Assembly: GCA_016169945.1 (NCBI GenBank)
Contig: JADLSH010000395.1
Span: 5,980,001-6,044,000, forward strand
Direction: 5' to 3'
Length of the DNA: 64,000 nucleotides
Source of the DNA: Trachythela sp. YZ-2020
Taxonomy: Eukaryota; Cnidaria; Anthozoa; Malacalcyonacea; Clavulariidae
Within the stretch, counting starts at the first letter, position 1. Each line of letters opens with the position of its first letter. A model generated the notes under the pieces. That model worked only from the letters and a program-made list of their open reading frames with translations. It was not told the DNA's origin and searched no databases. The translations under genes were made by a program, and so were the position numbers. Of this stretch, positions 49,703-58,353 are shown piece after piece.

Positions 49703-50071
49703 GTAATACAGAAATATTTTGAGTTTTTAATACGTTTAAAAAGTAATTACATGTCTAAAGAAATATGTGATGATTGTGGTTTCCCTGATTTGCTGATACA
49801 AGGAAGCTATTTTTTCCACTCGATTATAGCTTGCATCGTGCGAAAATGAGACTATATGATTTATAACGCAATAAAAGTGTTACAACGGTTCTTAAGAAAC
49901 AGCATGAATTTATATGTAGGTATTTGTTTCGAATTGGAGGTACGGAATCTTAAATCACATAATTTGATTTTTTAACGAAATGTTTCAATACGATTTAAAC
50001 TTTCAAGCCGATTGCTGTTTCTTGTTTAGTATCAAAACAAGGCCACCATGAGATATGCTTGCTCGAATATT

Positions 50072-50967
50072 TTAAAATTGTAAAAGTTTCTTAATATCAT
50101 CATAAAATGAAGCTCTTCGAGTGACATGCCTTTGTGGAATATTAATACCATCTCTCTCACACATTCGTTCATAAAATACCCATACATTTCCCATGTCATA
50201 TACATGGCCAGACTCAAGCCCACTAAGTAAATCACCACATAAACGAAATAAACAGCGTTCTGCTTTTTGTTTCTCACCCTCCATGGCAATGTCCTGAATC
50301 TTATTGACCTTTCTTTGAAATTGTACCCAACAACTCAGGTGATACTTACCCTCAGCTGCAACCAAATCACTTATGGTTGTAAGCCTAACATGCATTATGA
50401 GTCTAATTCTGACAAATTAATTATCTTTCTTGATAATTCCATAGTTGCAACATTCCTAATAGCCTTACCCCCCTCCTTTTGACAAAACATGCATAGTGAC
50501 CAATCAACAGTATTTTGTTTATTGCTTCTTGTAACACGTTCTACAATTATTGGCCCTTGTACCTTTAAATTTAACGCCTTTTTGTTAAGTCTAGCTATTT
50601 TCCCTTGATGTGTGAAGTTGCTGTAACAAATGTGGTGCCATTTGATATCAGAACAATTGCTATTTTGACTAATAACGTTGAGAACCCTGTCAATTATAAC
50701 AAGCGATGCTATGTCATTAAGGTTTTTCCTCTCAATTGCAGATTGGACAGCCTTGCTTCTTCCATCCTCAGAAGAGAATCGCAACTCGTCTGGTTTGCCA
50801 CCTTGGCAAAATAGACAAACATTAAAGGAATAACTATATTCTTCCTTTTTCTTTTTTGATATTGTGGCTGTGAGAGGACTTTCCTCTCTACGTTTTGAAC
50901 CAGGTGCTAGAGATGGGGCTGTTGAAGCCATGTACGTATGCTTAACACTATATTGTGTGCTTAACAC
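50072..50967 (-). pseudogene. Frameshifted Cys-rich ORF, probable transposon-derived, unknown family
   Basis: Two open segments read in order. The first (50928-50395 from MASTAPSLAP) has a Lys-rich start, then FNVCLFCQGGK, IKWHHICYSNFTH and SLCMFCQKEGGKA. The second, shifted by one base at about 50395, continues VRLTTISDLVAAEGKYHLSCWVQFQRK. The repeated CxxC and H-x-x-C/S-C-W spacing suggests two zinc-binding modules. I have a general impression of multicopy ORFs of this type in cnidarian genomes, but no family name I can stand behind. The rest of the protein beyond 50072 is missing. Confidence 0.5.
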
Positions 50968-50999
50968 TACATTATATCAATATCTTTTTGCTCCTCTCA

Positions 51000-51774
51000 A
51001 TATGAAAATGTAAATTTAATCTATTATACGCTATATATTCAAGGAGACAAATTAAAGGGGTAATCCAAACAAAATAGGAAAGATGCCCAAAAAACTATAA
51101 ACAATATCAAGTAAAATATTATAAAAACCAGTTTAGTTTTAACAATAATAATCAAATAATATGTTAATAAATGTATTATACAAACTTTATGAAGAAATTT
51201 GCTGTCTTTTCCGGCTGTTTCACTATGATTTGTTTCATAAAAACCTTGTTTCAAGCACGTTTATTGCGCTTCGAGATTTCCATATCCTGCGGCGTGCGGG
51301 CTCATTTTTTTAGTTAAAGCAATCTCATTGGTCAAAATGAAATAATCTGACCAATCAGAATGATTATCACCAACACGCTTGTTGCCATGGACACGCGGGA
51401 AAATATTCACGGCTTTTACAAACAGAGCCGTGGAGCTTGAAATTTAACAGAATAATCATCAAAATTTTACGTTTTAAACGCCGAAATCGAGATGGCAACC
51501 TACATAGTCGTGTTTGCGAGAGTTCAAGCTACATTTTGGTGGTGGTTGCCCGCTTGTAACACAAAATGCCATCGAAGGTGTTTTCTAAGCACTTTTTGCT
51601 CGCTTGGCTGGTCGTCTAATACTTTACTCTTTAGTCTTTAGTTAGGAAATTCGACGAGCGACACTTGCCAGCCACGCACCAGAGCAATTTGCGTGGCGCG
51701 TGGAATTGCGCCACCGTGGGGACAAAAACATCAAAGGTTCCGACTCGAGTTCCATATCTGATAATCCTTAATCT
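51000..51774. other. Gene-free stretch left of the Gypsy element
   Basis: No gene or repeat was recognised. Confidence 0.35.
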
Positions 51775-51842
51775 GTGCTTGTACCTTGGCTAGGATTTAC
51801 ATTATTAAATAAATGTTTTAACTATAAAAGAAGAATCTCACA
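51775..51842 (+). repeat. Gypsy 5' LTR, truncated to its last 68 bases
   Basis: It is nearly identical to the end of the 3' LTR (CTTGTACCTTGGCTAGGATT through AAGAAGAATCTCACA). The 3' LTR sequence further upstream has no match here, so the 5' end of this LTR is lost. Confidence 0.88.
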
Positions 51843-51865
51843 AATGGCGACGAGGATGGGATAGT

Positions 51866-52107
51866 TAATTATAAAATAACATGTATATAACGCGTGCTCT
51901 GATTGGTCGAAACCCGTGTTTGGATCAGGCCATCCAAACACGGAAGCTAATCGTGTTGTTGTTATTTTATAAAACAATTACTTTATGGTTTCCGTGTTTG
52001 GATGGCCTGATCCAAACACTTGGGGTGCGCTTTTCTTAACTCTCGCAACATTCCCGCGTGTTTGGATCAGGCCATCCAAACACGGAAACCATAAAGTAAT
52101 TGTATAA
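51866..52107. mobile_element. Palindromic MITE inside the Gypsy leader
   Basis: GTGTTTGGATCAGGCCATCC and its reverse occur three times. The outer arms CAATTACTTTATGG and CCATAAAGTAATTG form a long hairpin. The start (ATAAAATAACATGT, ACGCG, TGATTGGTC) matches the minus strand of 20640-20700. It separates the primer-binding-like site from gag. Confidence 0.75.
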
Positions 52108-52149
52108 TCCTAGCGCAATTCAACTCACGATTTACCAGTTATCTATACA

Positions 52150-52850
52150 ATGGCGAACTTTCCCGAGTTTGAGTTGCATCCGACAGAAACCGCACCTACA
52201 CGCTTTGAGAAATATATCAAGAGATTAAAGAACATGTTCGCTGCCATGAATATCACCAAAGATTCTCAGCAGAAAGCCATGTCGTAGTTTCATTATGTGG
52301 GAGAAGAAACCTGTGACATTATCGAAACGTTGAACATACCTCAGCCGACCGGCGAAAGTGATATCTTCGGGATCTGTGTAAAAGCGATTGCAGATTATTT
52401 TGAGCCACAGAAGTGCATCGATCATCACGTTTACCTATTTCGACAACAAACCCAGAAGTCAGGTGAGAACATTACCGAATTTTACACTCGTTTACAATTG
52501 CTTGCACGAAAGTGTGAATGCTAATGTAGAAATAAAACGTCAAATTATCCAAGGTACTTCATCACTTAGACTGAGGAGAAAAGCAATTGAGCAAAGCCTT
52601 ACTCTAGAAAACTTGCTTAAAACTGCTCGAGCAATGGAAACTGCCAATGAGCAAACTAGTGAAATTGAGAAACAGCATTCGAATGCAGTAACTAAGTTTA
52701 AGAAAGATTTTCCACCACAAAGGAAAGGATTTCGTAAGACTAAATCATGTGGGTTGTGTGGTGATATCTATCCACATCGTGGCTAGTGTCCTGCACAAGG
52801 GAAGAGTTGTCACAAGTGTGGCAAGTTGAACCACTTCTGTAGTAAATCTA
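52150..52850 (+). pseudogene. Gypsy gag relic with zinc knuckle
   Basis: The ATG at 52150 begins MANFPEFELHPTETAP. An in-frame TAG lies at 52285-52287. The frame then continues (EETCDIIETLNIPQP, YFEPQKCIDHHVYLFRQQTQ) to 52524, where it shifts. The second segment ends in a knuckle: CGLCGDIYPHRG, a TAG at 52784-52786, then CPAQGKSCHKCGKLNHFC. Two point stops and a frameshift show it is dead. Confidence 0.85.
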
Positions 52851-53106
52851 ACTTTGTCGTAGTAAATCTAACTATCCATCTACAAAACCACCAGCAGGTA
52901 AACAGCATGCTAAAACTTTGACCTCAGAAAACCAGTCTAGGGAAGTGAATGATCTTGGGAAATTTGACAGCGATGAACAGCTAAATTATCTTACTAAACC
53001 TGTCTTTGAAGTACAAATTGGGAACACGCCAGTTAGAATAATGGCGGACTTGGAATAATGGCGATATCGCGAATAGAGACAATGGTAGAACGCTTCCGGA
53101 CGTATA

Positions 53107-53285
53107 CAGGGTGTCTCAAAAAACCGCTACCCTTAGAAATCAGAGGCTTTAGAAAAAGCCTCGATTTTGTACACTTGGGAATTTAAAATTGTTATTTGCT
53201 TCTAATTGCATGCAAATATGCCAGACAAAGCGAAATTTCTAAAGCCTCTAATTTCTAAGGGTAGCGGTTTTTTTGAGACACCCTG
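53107..53285. mobile_element. Mariner-type MITE, CAGGGTG ends, TA target
   Basis: The termini CAGGGTGTCTCAAAAAACCG and CGGTTTTTTTGAGACACCCTG are near-perfect inverted repeats extending about 45 bases. TA flanks both ends, as expected for Tc1/mariner insertions. Confidence 0.88.
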
Positions 53286-53490
53286 TACAAAACAGTTTTA
53301 ATGAACAATAATAAAGTCTTAATTCGTTTTAAATAGGTTAAGTTTTAATTAGTTTTTAAATAGCAATTAACGAACAATAAGTTTTTGTTTTGAATACGTT
53401 AAGTGTCAAATATGAATTAGTATTGTTATAGGTTAATTAGATTCATATATTCAACAGTATAAAGACGATAAATTTTACTCTACATTTACC

Positions 53491-53520
53491 CTGACGATGG
53501 ACGCGTTATGTCCGAAAGCT
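53491..53520 (+). ncRNA. Hammerhead-ribozyme-like motif (Penelope-type)
   Basis: CTGACGA (53491-53497) is followed by a GGAC/GTCC stem with a 7-base loop, then GAAA (53514-53517) and the palindromic AAGCTT. This is the conserved core order (CUGANGA, stem II, GAAA) of the minimal hammerheads found in Penelope-like element tails. The third stem is very short and the cleavage triplet is not clear, so activity is uncertain. Confidence 0.5.
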
Positions 53521-53824
53521 TGGACTTTTAAATAAAGTTTTAATCTATTGTAATTGTCGTGTGCTGGTGATTCGCATAAAGTTATACTAAGAACTAAGTT
53601 AGAACTAAGGTGTACCCATATATGAGTGATAAGCCATTAAATCTGTATGGCCAGTTTAAAGCAAACGTCTGTAGTAATTCTTGTTCATCAGAAGAAGTAT
53701 TTTATGTGGTAAAGGGTTCATCATATTCCATTTTGAGCTGGTCAACGTCCCAAAAGCTGAATCTTATTAAAGCTGTCAGTATTATTGACCAACCTGAAGT
53801 TCACCACCCAATGCCCCTGACTTT

Positions 53825-54343
53825 ATGAAGGATTTTCCCCACCTTACTAGTGGGATGGGTAGTTACAGAGGGGAACCTGTACGTATACATGTTGATGAGT
53901 CTGTCAAACCAGTGGCAGTACCACATCGCCGTATCCCATTCCATGTCAGAAAACAAGTGGGGCAGAAGCTAGAACAGCTCGAGGAAGAAGGCATAGTGGA
54001 ACGTGCCGAAGGCCCCACCCCTTGGGTTTCACCGATAGTAGTGGTACCGAAGCCCCATAAACCCAATGAGATACGAATTTGTGTTGACATGCGGGTGCTG
54101 AATAAAGCCATCATCCGAGAGCGACATGTTATCCCAACCATTGATGATGTTGTGCATGACCTTAATGGCTGTAAAGTGTTTAGTAAAATTGATTTGAATC
54201 AAGGTTATCATCAGATTCCTCTTCACCCCGATTCTAAACCACTAACTACCTTCTCCACGCACATAGGATTGTTTAGGTATAAGTGTCTTAATTTTGAACT
54301 TTCCTGCGCAGCTGAGATATTTCAGAAGAAAGTTAGTGATGCA
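53825..54343 (+). pseudogene. Gypsy reverse transcriptase, N-terminal half
   Basis: The segment runs from the RT entry (PVAVPHRRIPFHVRKQVGQK) through WVSPIVVVPKPHKP, IRICVDMRVLNKAI, FSKIDLNQGYHQIPL and TTFSTHIGLFRYKCLNF. It stops at EIFQKKVSDA, just before the YxDD catalytic motif. The next base begins Polinton-like DNA. Confidence 0.9.
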
Positions 54344-54380
54344 AGTAGGTAACCCCGTACATATAGCAACGGAAGTGAAT

Positions 54381-54487
54381 TGACACTTGGAAGTAAGAAT
54401 ACCGGAAGTGATGTCACACTTGGAAGTAAGAATACTAATGAGATGATGTAACATAAAGCGTAGCGTAACATAAAGCGTTGCGTAACC
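54381..54487 (+). repeat. Subterminal short repeats of the Polinton fragment
   Basis: ACACTTGGAAGTAAGAATAC occurs twice (about 54381-54436). It is followed by two copies of a 17-bp unit ATAAAGCGTTGCGTAAC (54451-54487). The same 17-bp unit recurs at 55303-55370. Confidence 0.85.
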
Positions 54488-54684
54488 TCTAGGGTTGAAC
54501 TTGGAATCTCTTGTGAAATATCAATATTACACATTTACAACGTTTGATCATTTCCAATAATGTATTTAAAAACAAAAAGAACAATACATGGTAAATTTTA
54601 ATATAGATTAATGCCTTAATGGTTTAACTGTTTATAATGTTCAATGTTTCAATTCTGCTGAGATGTTTTAAATGTCTATAATGT

Positions 54685-55208
54685 TCAACAATTCTGCTGA
54701 GAGTCGGGATAGAAGTTATTGAAGAACATCGGGATGAAAGGTTCTTCAACCTTGGATACGTTTGTTGGTTCTTCAGGTGCCCATTGAAAATAATCACACC
54801 GAGTTTCGTTGGAACAGCAAAATAACTTTCGACCTTTGTTAGGACCTTCCCTTTTCACTTTTTTCATGGAGCTCGGCTGGCCGTGATAACAGTTCGGTTT
54901 CTCAATTTGATTCTCGTCAGCCACATCCAGAGGGAACACGGATTTTTACGTTCTGCACAGGTAAAGTAAGGTCTGCCAAAGCTTTCTTTCATCATATCTT
55001 TGACCACGCGAAACTTTGCAGGCTTGTGGTGTCCTTGACATATAGGTTGTTTTAAATCGATGGCTCTCCAGGCTGCCAGGGCTTTTTGAAATAGGTAACC
55101 ATCGTCTTCCGTACAAATGAAACCACAGCTTGGTTTTTGCCCACAAAACCAGAAGGAACCATTTTTCGTGGTTGAGCAAGAAGCAGGTTTTCCATGTAAA
55201 CATTCCAT
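54685..55208 (-). pseudogene. GRF-type zinc-finger protein of the Polinton, frameshifted
   Basis: Starting at 55208 the first frame gives MECLHGKPASCSTTKNGSFW, FCGQKPSCGF, ICQGHHKPAKFRVVK and YFTCAERKNPCSLWMW. A second frame from about 54939 gives KPNCYHGQPSSMKKVKREGP, KLFCCSNETRCDYFQWAPEE and a stop at 54685. Each block follows the zf-GRF pattern (C-x-H-G, then aromatic-C, then C-x-F-x-W), so three GRF modules were present. GRF fingers bind single-stranded DNA in host repair proteins. In a transposon or virus they could serve replication. A frameshift near 54930 breaks the third module off. Confidence 0.75.
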
Positions 55209-55302
55209 TTTACTAGCTTAAGTTGCGTATGTATTGTGAGAAGTTTGCTCCGTTCTTCCCAATTTATACTCTCAGATACGTCCAACAAATCAAAACCGTA
55301 CC

Positions 55303-55370
55303 ATAAAGCATTGCGTAACGTAAAGCGTTGCGTAACGTAAAGCGTTGCGTAACATAAAGCGTTGCGTAAC
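55303..55370 (+). repeat. 17-bp tandem repeat, four copies
   Basis: The unit ATAAAGCGTTGCGTAAC alternates with GTAAAGCGTTGCGTAAC. It lies between the divergently transcribed GRF gene and the exonuclease-like gene, followed by TGACGTCAC at about 55380-55388. It may be a promoter or protein-binding array. Confidence 0.9.
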
Positions 55371-55430
55371 ATTACAAATGTGACGTCACAATGCATAGGG
55401 TATATAATAACCTAAGGATTTACGATACAT

Positions 55431-55931
55431 ATGTATCGAACACTCAACATGTATTGTCAACCAATTGATGTTGTGGCAGTCATGGACATGGACGGATACA
55501 CTGTAGCGAACAGATTTTTATGTAAGGAGCTGGGTCTAATGAAGGTCGGAGACGTAGAAGCCAGGTCCTTCTTTTTCGACATCGGTATGAGTTGGGACGA
55601 CCTCACCCAAAAAGACAGGAAGACCTGTAGCTTTGTTCAAAGACGCATCCATAAGTTACCGTTTGGAGTGCCGCGGGGCACCGAAGCATTCCCTATTTCG
55701 GATTTGGAGGCAATTGTAGAGAGTTTTTACAGGGAAATAGGCGTAAACTCAAACTCTACAATTGCCTACAAAGGGGGTCATTTTGAGAGGGATTTGCTGG
55801 CAAACCTCAAAATCCCTTCCGTAAATTTGGAATGCTTCGGTTGTCCCAAAGCCGAAAAACTTTTTGATCAGCTGGTCTGGTTGGAAACATGTGGCAACCA
55901 CCTCGAAGCCAAAGCCAATTCAGTTCATTAA
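55431..55931 (+). CDS. Exonuclease-like Polinton-associated protein, 166 aa
   Basis: The protein begins near an acidic motif in a hydrophobic strand (VVAVMDMDGYTVANRFL). It has VPRGTEAFPISDLEAIV in the middle. Later comes IAYKGGHFERDLL, followed by a Cys-containing segment (NLECFGCPKAEKLFD) and LETCGNH near the end. The spacing of D-x-D/E, then a K-G-G-H-x-E-R-D helix, recalls DEDD-type 3'-5' exonucleases, but I cannot prove the fold. Similar ORFs are common in cnidarian genomes (general knowledge). The end may be truncated: a C-terminal Cys/His cluster expected after CGNH is not present. The frame is intact. Confidence 0.5.
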   Translation: MYRTLNMYCQPIDVVAVMDMDGYTVANRFLCKELGLMKVGDVEARSFFFDIGMSWDDLTQKDRKTCSFVQRRIHKLPFGVPRGTEAFPISDLEAIVESFYREIGVNSNSTIAYKGGHFERDLLANLKIPSVNLECFGCPKAEKLFDQLVWLETCGNHLEAKANSVH

Positions 55932-56552
55932 AGAAATATTTAACCTCATTATTTTCTTAATTTCTTGCAACATTTACATAATTATTTACATATATTTACA
56001 TCCAGAGGTTAGTTATTTACTTTTTTTATTTACAAAAGTCAAGAAATGCATCTCATTTCCCAACTTGGCACCATTCATCCTCTCGGCATTAATGAGCGCC
56101 TCTCTTACATTTAACTCCTATCTGTTTATGCCTGCCATCAGCAGATACTCTACATCTCATGTTATCTAATATTTTGTTCCTTGTTTTTTGTCATTCTTGG
56201 CTTTGTTATCTTTGTTCGCTGCTCCTTATATGCGCATGCTAATATATTTTGTGATGTGATTTCCATATTTTGTTATAGTTTGTTTTGATTAAATCCATCT
56301 GATTGGTTTATTTTTTATCACGTGATCGCTTTTGTATTCACTATAAAAGCACATGTTTTACCCCGACCCATTCTACTAACTTCCAGACGAAGGACCTTCC
56401 TCGAAACGTCGAAGTTCTCATTGTATTTTTCAGGTAGTTTTACACAACAGTCAACCGCCGTATTTGCTATACCCTACCCACACTGGCACATACGCTTGAG
56501 ATATTTACTTATTTACAATTAAAGGGTATTGGTAATTGTGGTTCACCGAAAA
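55932..56552. other. Non-coding stretch with Penelope-like tail
   Basis: No gene was found. The part from about 56320 to 56500 resembles a Penelope-like element terminal region and contains the hammerhead-like motif described separately. Confidence 0.45.
56383..56410 (+). ncRNA. Degenerate hammerhead-like motif (Penelope-type tail)
   Basis: CAGACGA (core CUGANGA with one change) is followed by an AGGA/TCCT stem with a 3-base loop, then C-GAAA (56403-56406) and CGTC. CGAAACGTCGAAG blocks of this kind are typical of Penelope-like element ends. The changed core base should reduce or abolish cleavage. Confidence 0.45.
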
Positions 56553-56688
56553 GTCGGAGAGTGTTCAATATCATGAAGATAGAGATAAATATAAAATAGA
56601 ATCTTCAGGCAAACATAACACAGGAAGTTCCTGTAACCTTGTTATATTTGCTCTATCTTTATGATATTTATTTGAGCACTCTCTGACA
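56553..56688. mobile_element. Hairpin MITE
   Basis: GTCGGAGAGTGTTCAATATC and ATGAAGATAGAG are mirrored by CTCTATCTTTATGATAT and GAGCACTCTCTGAC. No coding potential. Confidence 0.75.
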
Positions 56689-56730
56689 TTTTGTAAAGCA
56701 CAATTCACTTTATAATAACTAATATTGTCT

Positions 56731-56875
56731 ATTACAATAAAAGTTTTCTGCAAGGGCAGTTGCAAAGTCCACACCAATGCAGTTTGCATGGAAAAATTGA
56801 CCACATCAGTCACAACCCAGCCAGTCATCCCCATCATCTTTCCTGCAGATTTTGCAGACACCTGCATTTCGTCCA
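56731..56875 (-). pseudogene. PHD-finger exon with in-frame stop
   Basis: After a TTTTGTTATAG acceptor-like end at 56876, the frame reads VCKICRKDDGDDWLGCD, a TGA at 56808-56806, then CGQFFHANCIGVDFATA and a final Cys (FYC). The spacing C-x2-C, C-x2-C, H-x2-C and Cys fits a PHD zinc finger, which binds histone H3 tails. The stop replaces one residue between the second Cys pair. No neighbouring exon is visible. It may be captured host sequence or part of a transposon protein. Confidence 0.7.
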
Positions 56876-57320
56876 CTATAACAAAAAAATTACATTATTT
56901 GACTATGCTGCACCCTACCCCCAAGGTTAATTTTGCTCAAATTTTCTAAGTGTGCAGGCATCTGGCGTCCTGACTTCAGGAACTCGAGAACATCTTGCAA
57001 AGAAACCTATTTTTATGACATACCAAGAACATTTTTTAATAAACTAACCATGTTAACACTGCTAGTAAATGATCTTTCTCCTTGGCATTCAAAATACGAA
57101 AGAAAATAAAATGCAAAGTGTCCTGACTGTCATCTGTTCGACACAACTGAATATATAAATACCAACAATCTCATCGCTATAAAATTCAAAGTTCTACATA
57201 CCTTGTGTTTATTCATCTGCAATGTTGACACAGGCAGTATCAGTCTCGGTTGTAAAATTAGCCATTTAACGACGATTAAACTTGTAAAGAAAGCTTTTAA
57301 GACGCACGCTTCTCTGCAGC

Positions 57321-57836
57321 TTGAACACTTGCGAAATTTATGAGCAAAAATCAATCATGCATATCTTTGCGCATGAGCAGAAATACAAAAGTCAGAGATT
57401 TTGCAGGTCAGAGATTTCGCGTCACACCTGCAAAGTGACAGTTCAATTGAAAACTCCATACGAACTAGCCTTATATGAAAAAATGTCGATTATCTTGGGG
57501 TTTGGAGGAGACGTAAAAATAATAAAAAGGACGACCGAAAGTCCTTATGTGGTAGACTTGTTTGGGATGACGACCATCTACGTTTATTGTGATATTGTTC
57601 AACCGCAGATCGTCGGAGATACGAGCGCTCAATTATTCAGAAGCATTCCTGTTGAGGGAAAGTCTGGTGACGTCATTACTAAAACTTTCCCAAACATACA
57701 ATACGTACCTGTCCAAACCAAATCATTCGAAGACATGGAAATTATTTTAAGGAATGACACAGGCGATCCTGTGCCATTTGAACACGGGAAGGTGGTGACA
57801 ACACTGCACTTCAGACAGCATACTTATTTTACCTAA
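57321..57836 (+). CDS. Polinton penton-like minor capsid protein, N-terminally truncated
   Basis: The C-terminal part of the single jelly-roll penton protein is recognisable from about residue 45. It has VQLKTPYELALYEKMSIILG, then TIYVYCDIVQPQIVGDTSA, RSIPVEG, QYVPVQTKSFEDMEI and VTTLHFR. The family protein is much longer, and no N-terminal part was found upstream, so this copy is truncated and the listed start is probably not native. The stop is two bases before the next start codon. In the virion such proteins sit at the fivefold vertices. Confidence 0.78.
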   Translation: MNTCEIYEQKSIMHIFAHEQKYKSQRFCRSEISRHTCKVTVQLKTPYELALYEKMSIILGFGGDVKIIKRTTESPYVVDLFGMTTIYVYCDIVQPQIVGDTSAQLFRSIPVEGKSGDVITKTFPNIQYVPVQTKSFEDMEIILRNDTGDPVPFEHGKVVTTLHFRQHTYFT

Positions 57837-57838
57837 AG

Positions 57839-58351
57839 ATGAATAATCCATACGTACGTTACTATCTTGATCAACAACAAAGACGTGGAATGCCTGTTTT
57901 CAGAGGCAGTCCATGGCAGGTGGGTCATGGACAAATGGGTTATGGACTCGGTGGTCTGTTTCGTAGCGTTGCAAGAGCAGTCATGCCTATGGTAAAAAGT
58001 GGAGCAAAAGCTATCGGTAAAATTGCTTTGAATGCTGGAGCTAATGTGCTAGGAGACGTTGCTTCTGGAAGAAACCTAAAAGAAGCAGTAAAAACCAGAG
58101 GGAAAGAAGCTGTAAACGTCGCAAAGGGAAAAGCCGTTAATCGACTTCAAACTTATGCTCAAACAGGAAGTGGAAAACGTGCAAGAAAACGTACAAAGCA
58201 AACAGCTAAAAAGAGAAAGGCATCTGCGTCTACTACCAGAAGCAACCAGACCAAGAAGCGAAAAACAGTTAAAAAGAGAAACGCATCAACATCTATTATC
58301 ATAAGCAGTCAGACCAAGAAGCGGAAAACAGCTCCTGACATATTCGGATAA
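57839..58351 (+). CDS. Polinton basic core-like protein (adenovirus pX/pVI-like), 170 aa
   Basis: After an aromatic N-terminus the protein has GLGGLFRSVARAVMPMVKSG and AGANVLGDVASGRNLKEAVK. This glycine/alanine pattern is shared by the adenovirus pX/pVI-like proteins of adintoviruses and Polintons. The last 60 residues are Lys/Arg-rich with repeated KKRK and SNQTKKRKT units, fitting DNA condensation or nuclear entry. The frame is intact. It lies tightly between penton and major capsid genes. Confidence 0.75.
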   Translation: MNNPYVRYYLDQQQRRGMPVFRGSPWQVGHGQMGYGLGGLFRSVARAVMPMVKSGAKAIGKIALNAGANVLGDVASGRNLKEAVKTRGKEAVNVAKGKAVNRLQTYAQTGSGKRARKRTKQTAKKRKASASTTRSNQTKKRKTVKKRNASTSIIISSQTKKRKTAPDIFG

Positions 58352-58353
58352 AC

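Larger units (their letters stand above)
52960..53828 (+). pseudogene. Gypsy protease region, interrupted by insertions
   Basis: KPVFEVQIGNTPVRIMADLG at about 53000-53057 is the aspartic protease start, with DSG apparently decayed to DLG followed by a stop. It is broken off by a MITE (53107-53285) and a Penelope-like tail (about 53300-53580). The protein resumes at about 53610 (LNLYGQFKANVCSNSCSSEE, VFYVVKG). Confidence 0.7.

Noticed and set aside
53863..54141. 92-codon ORF on the minus strand
   Set aside because: It is the shadow of the Gypsy reverse transcriptase on the other strand.
56571..56876. 101-codon minus-strand ORF resembling nothing
   Set aside because: Its left part is a hairpin MITE and its right part is the PHD exon in the wrong frame.
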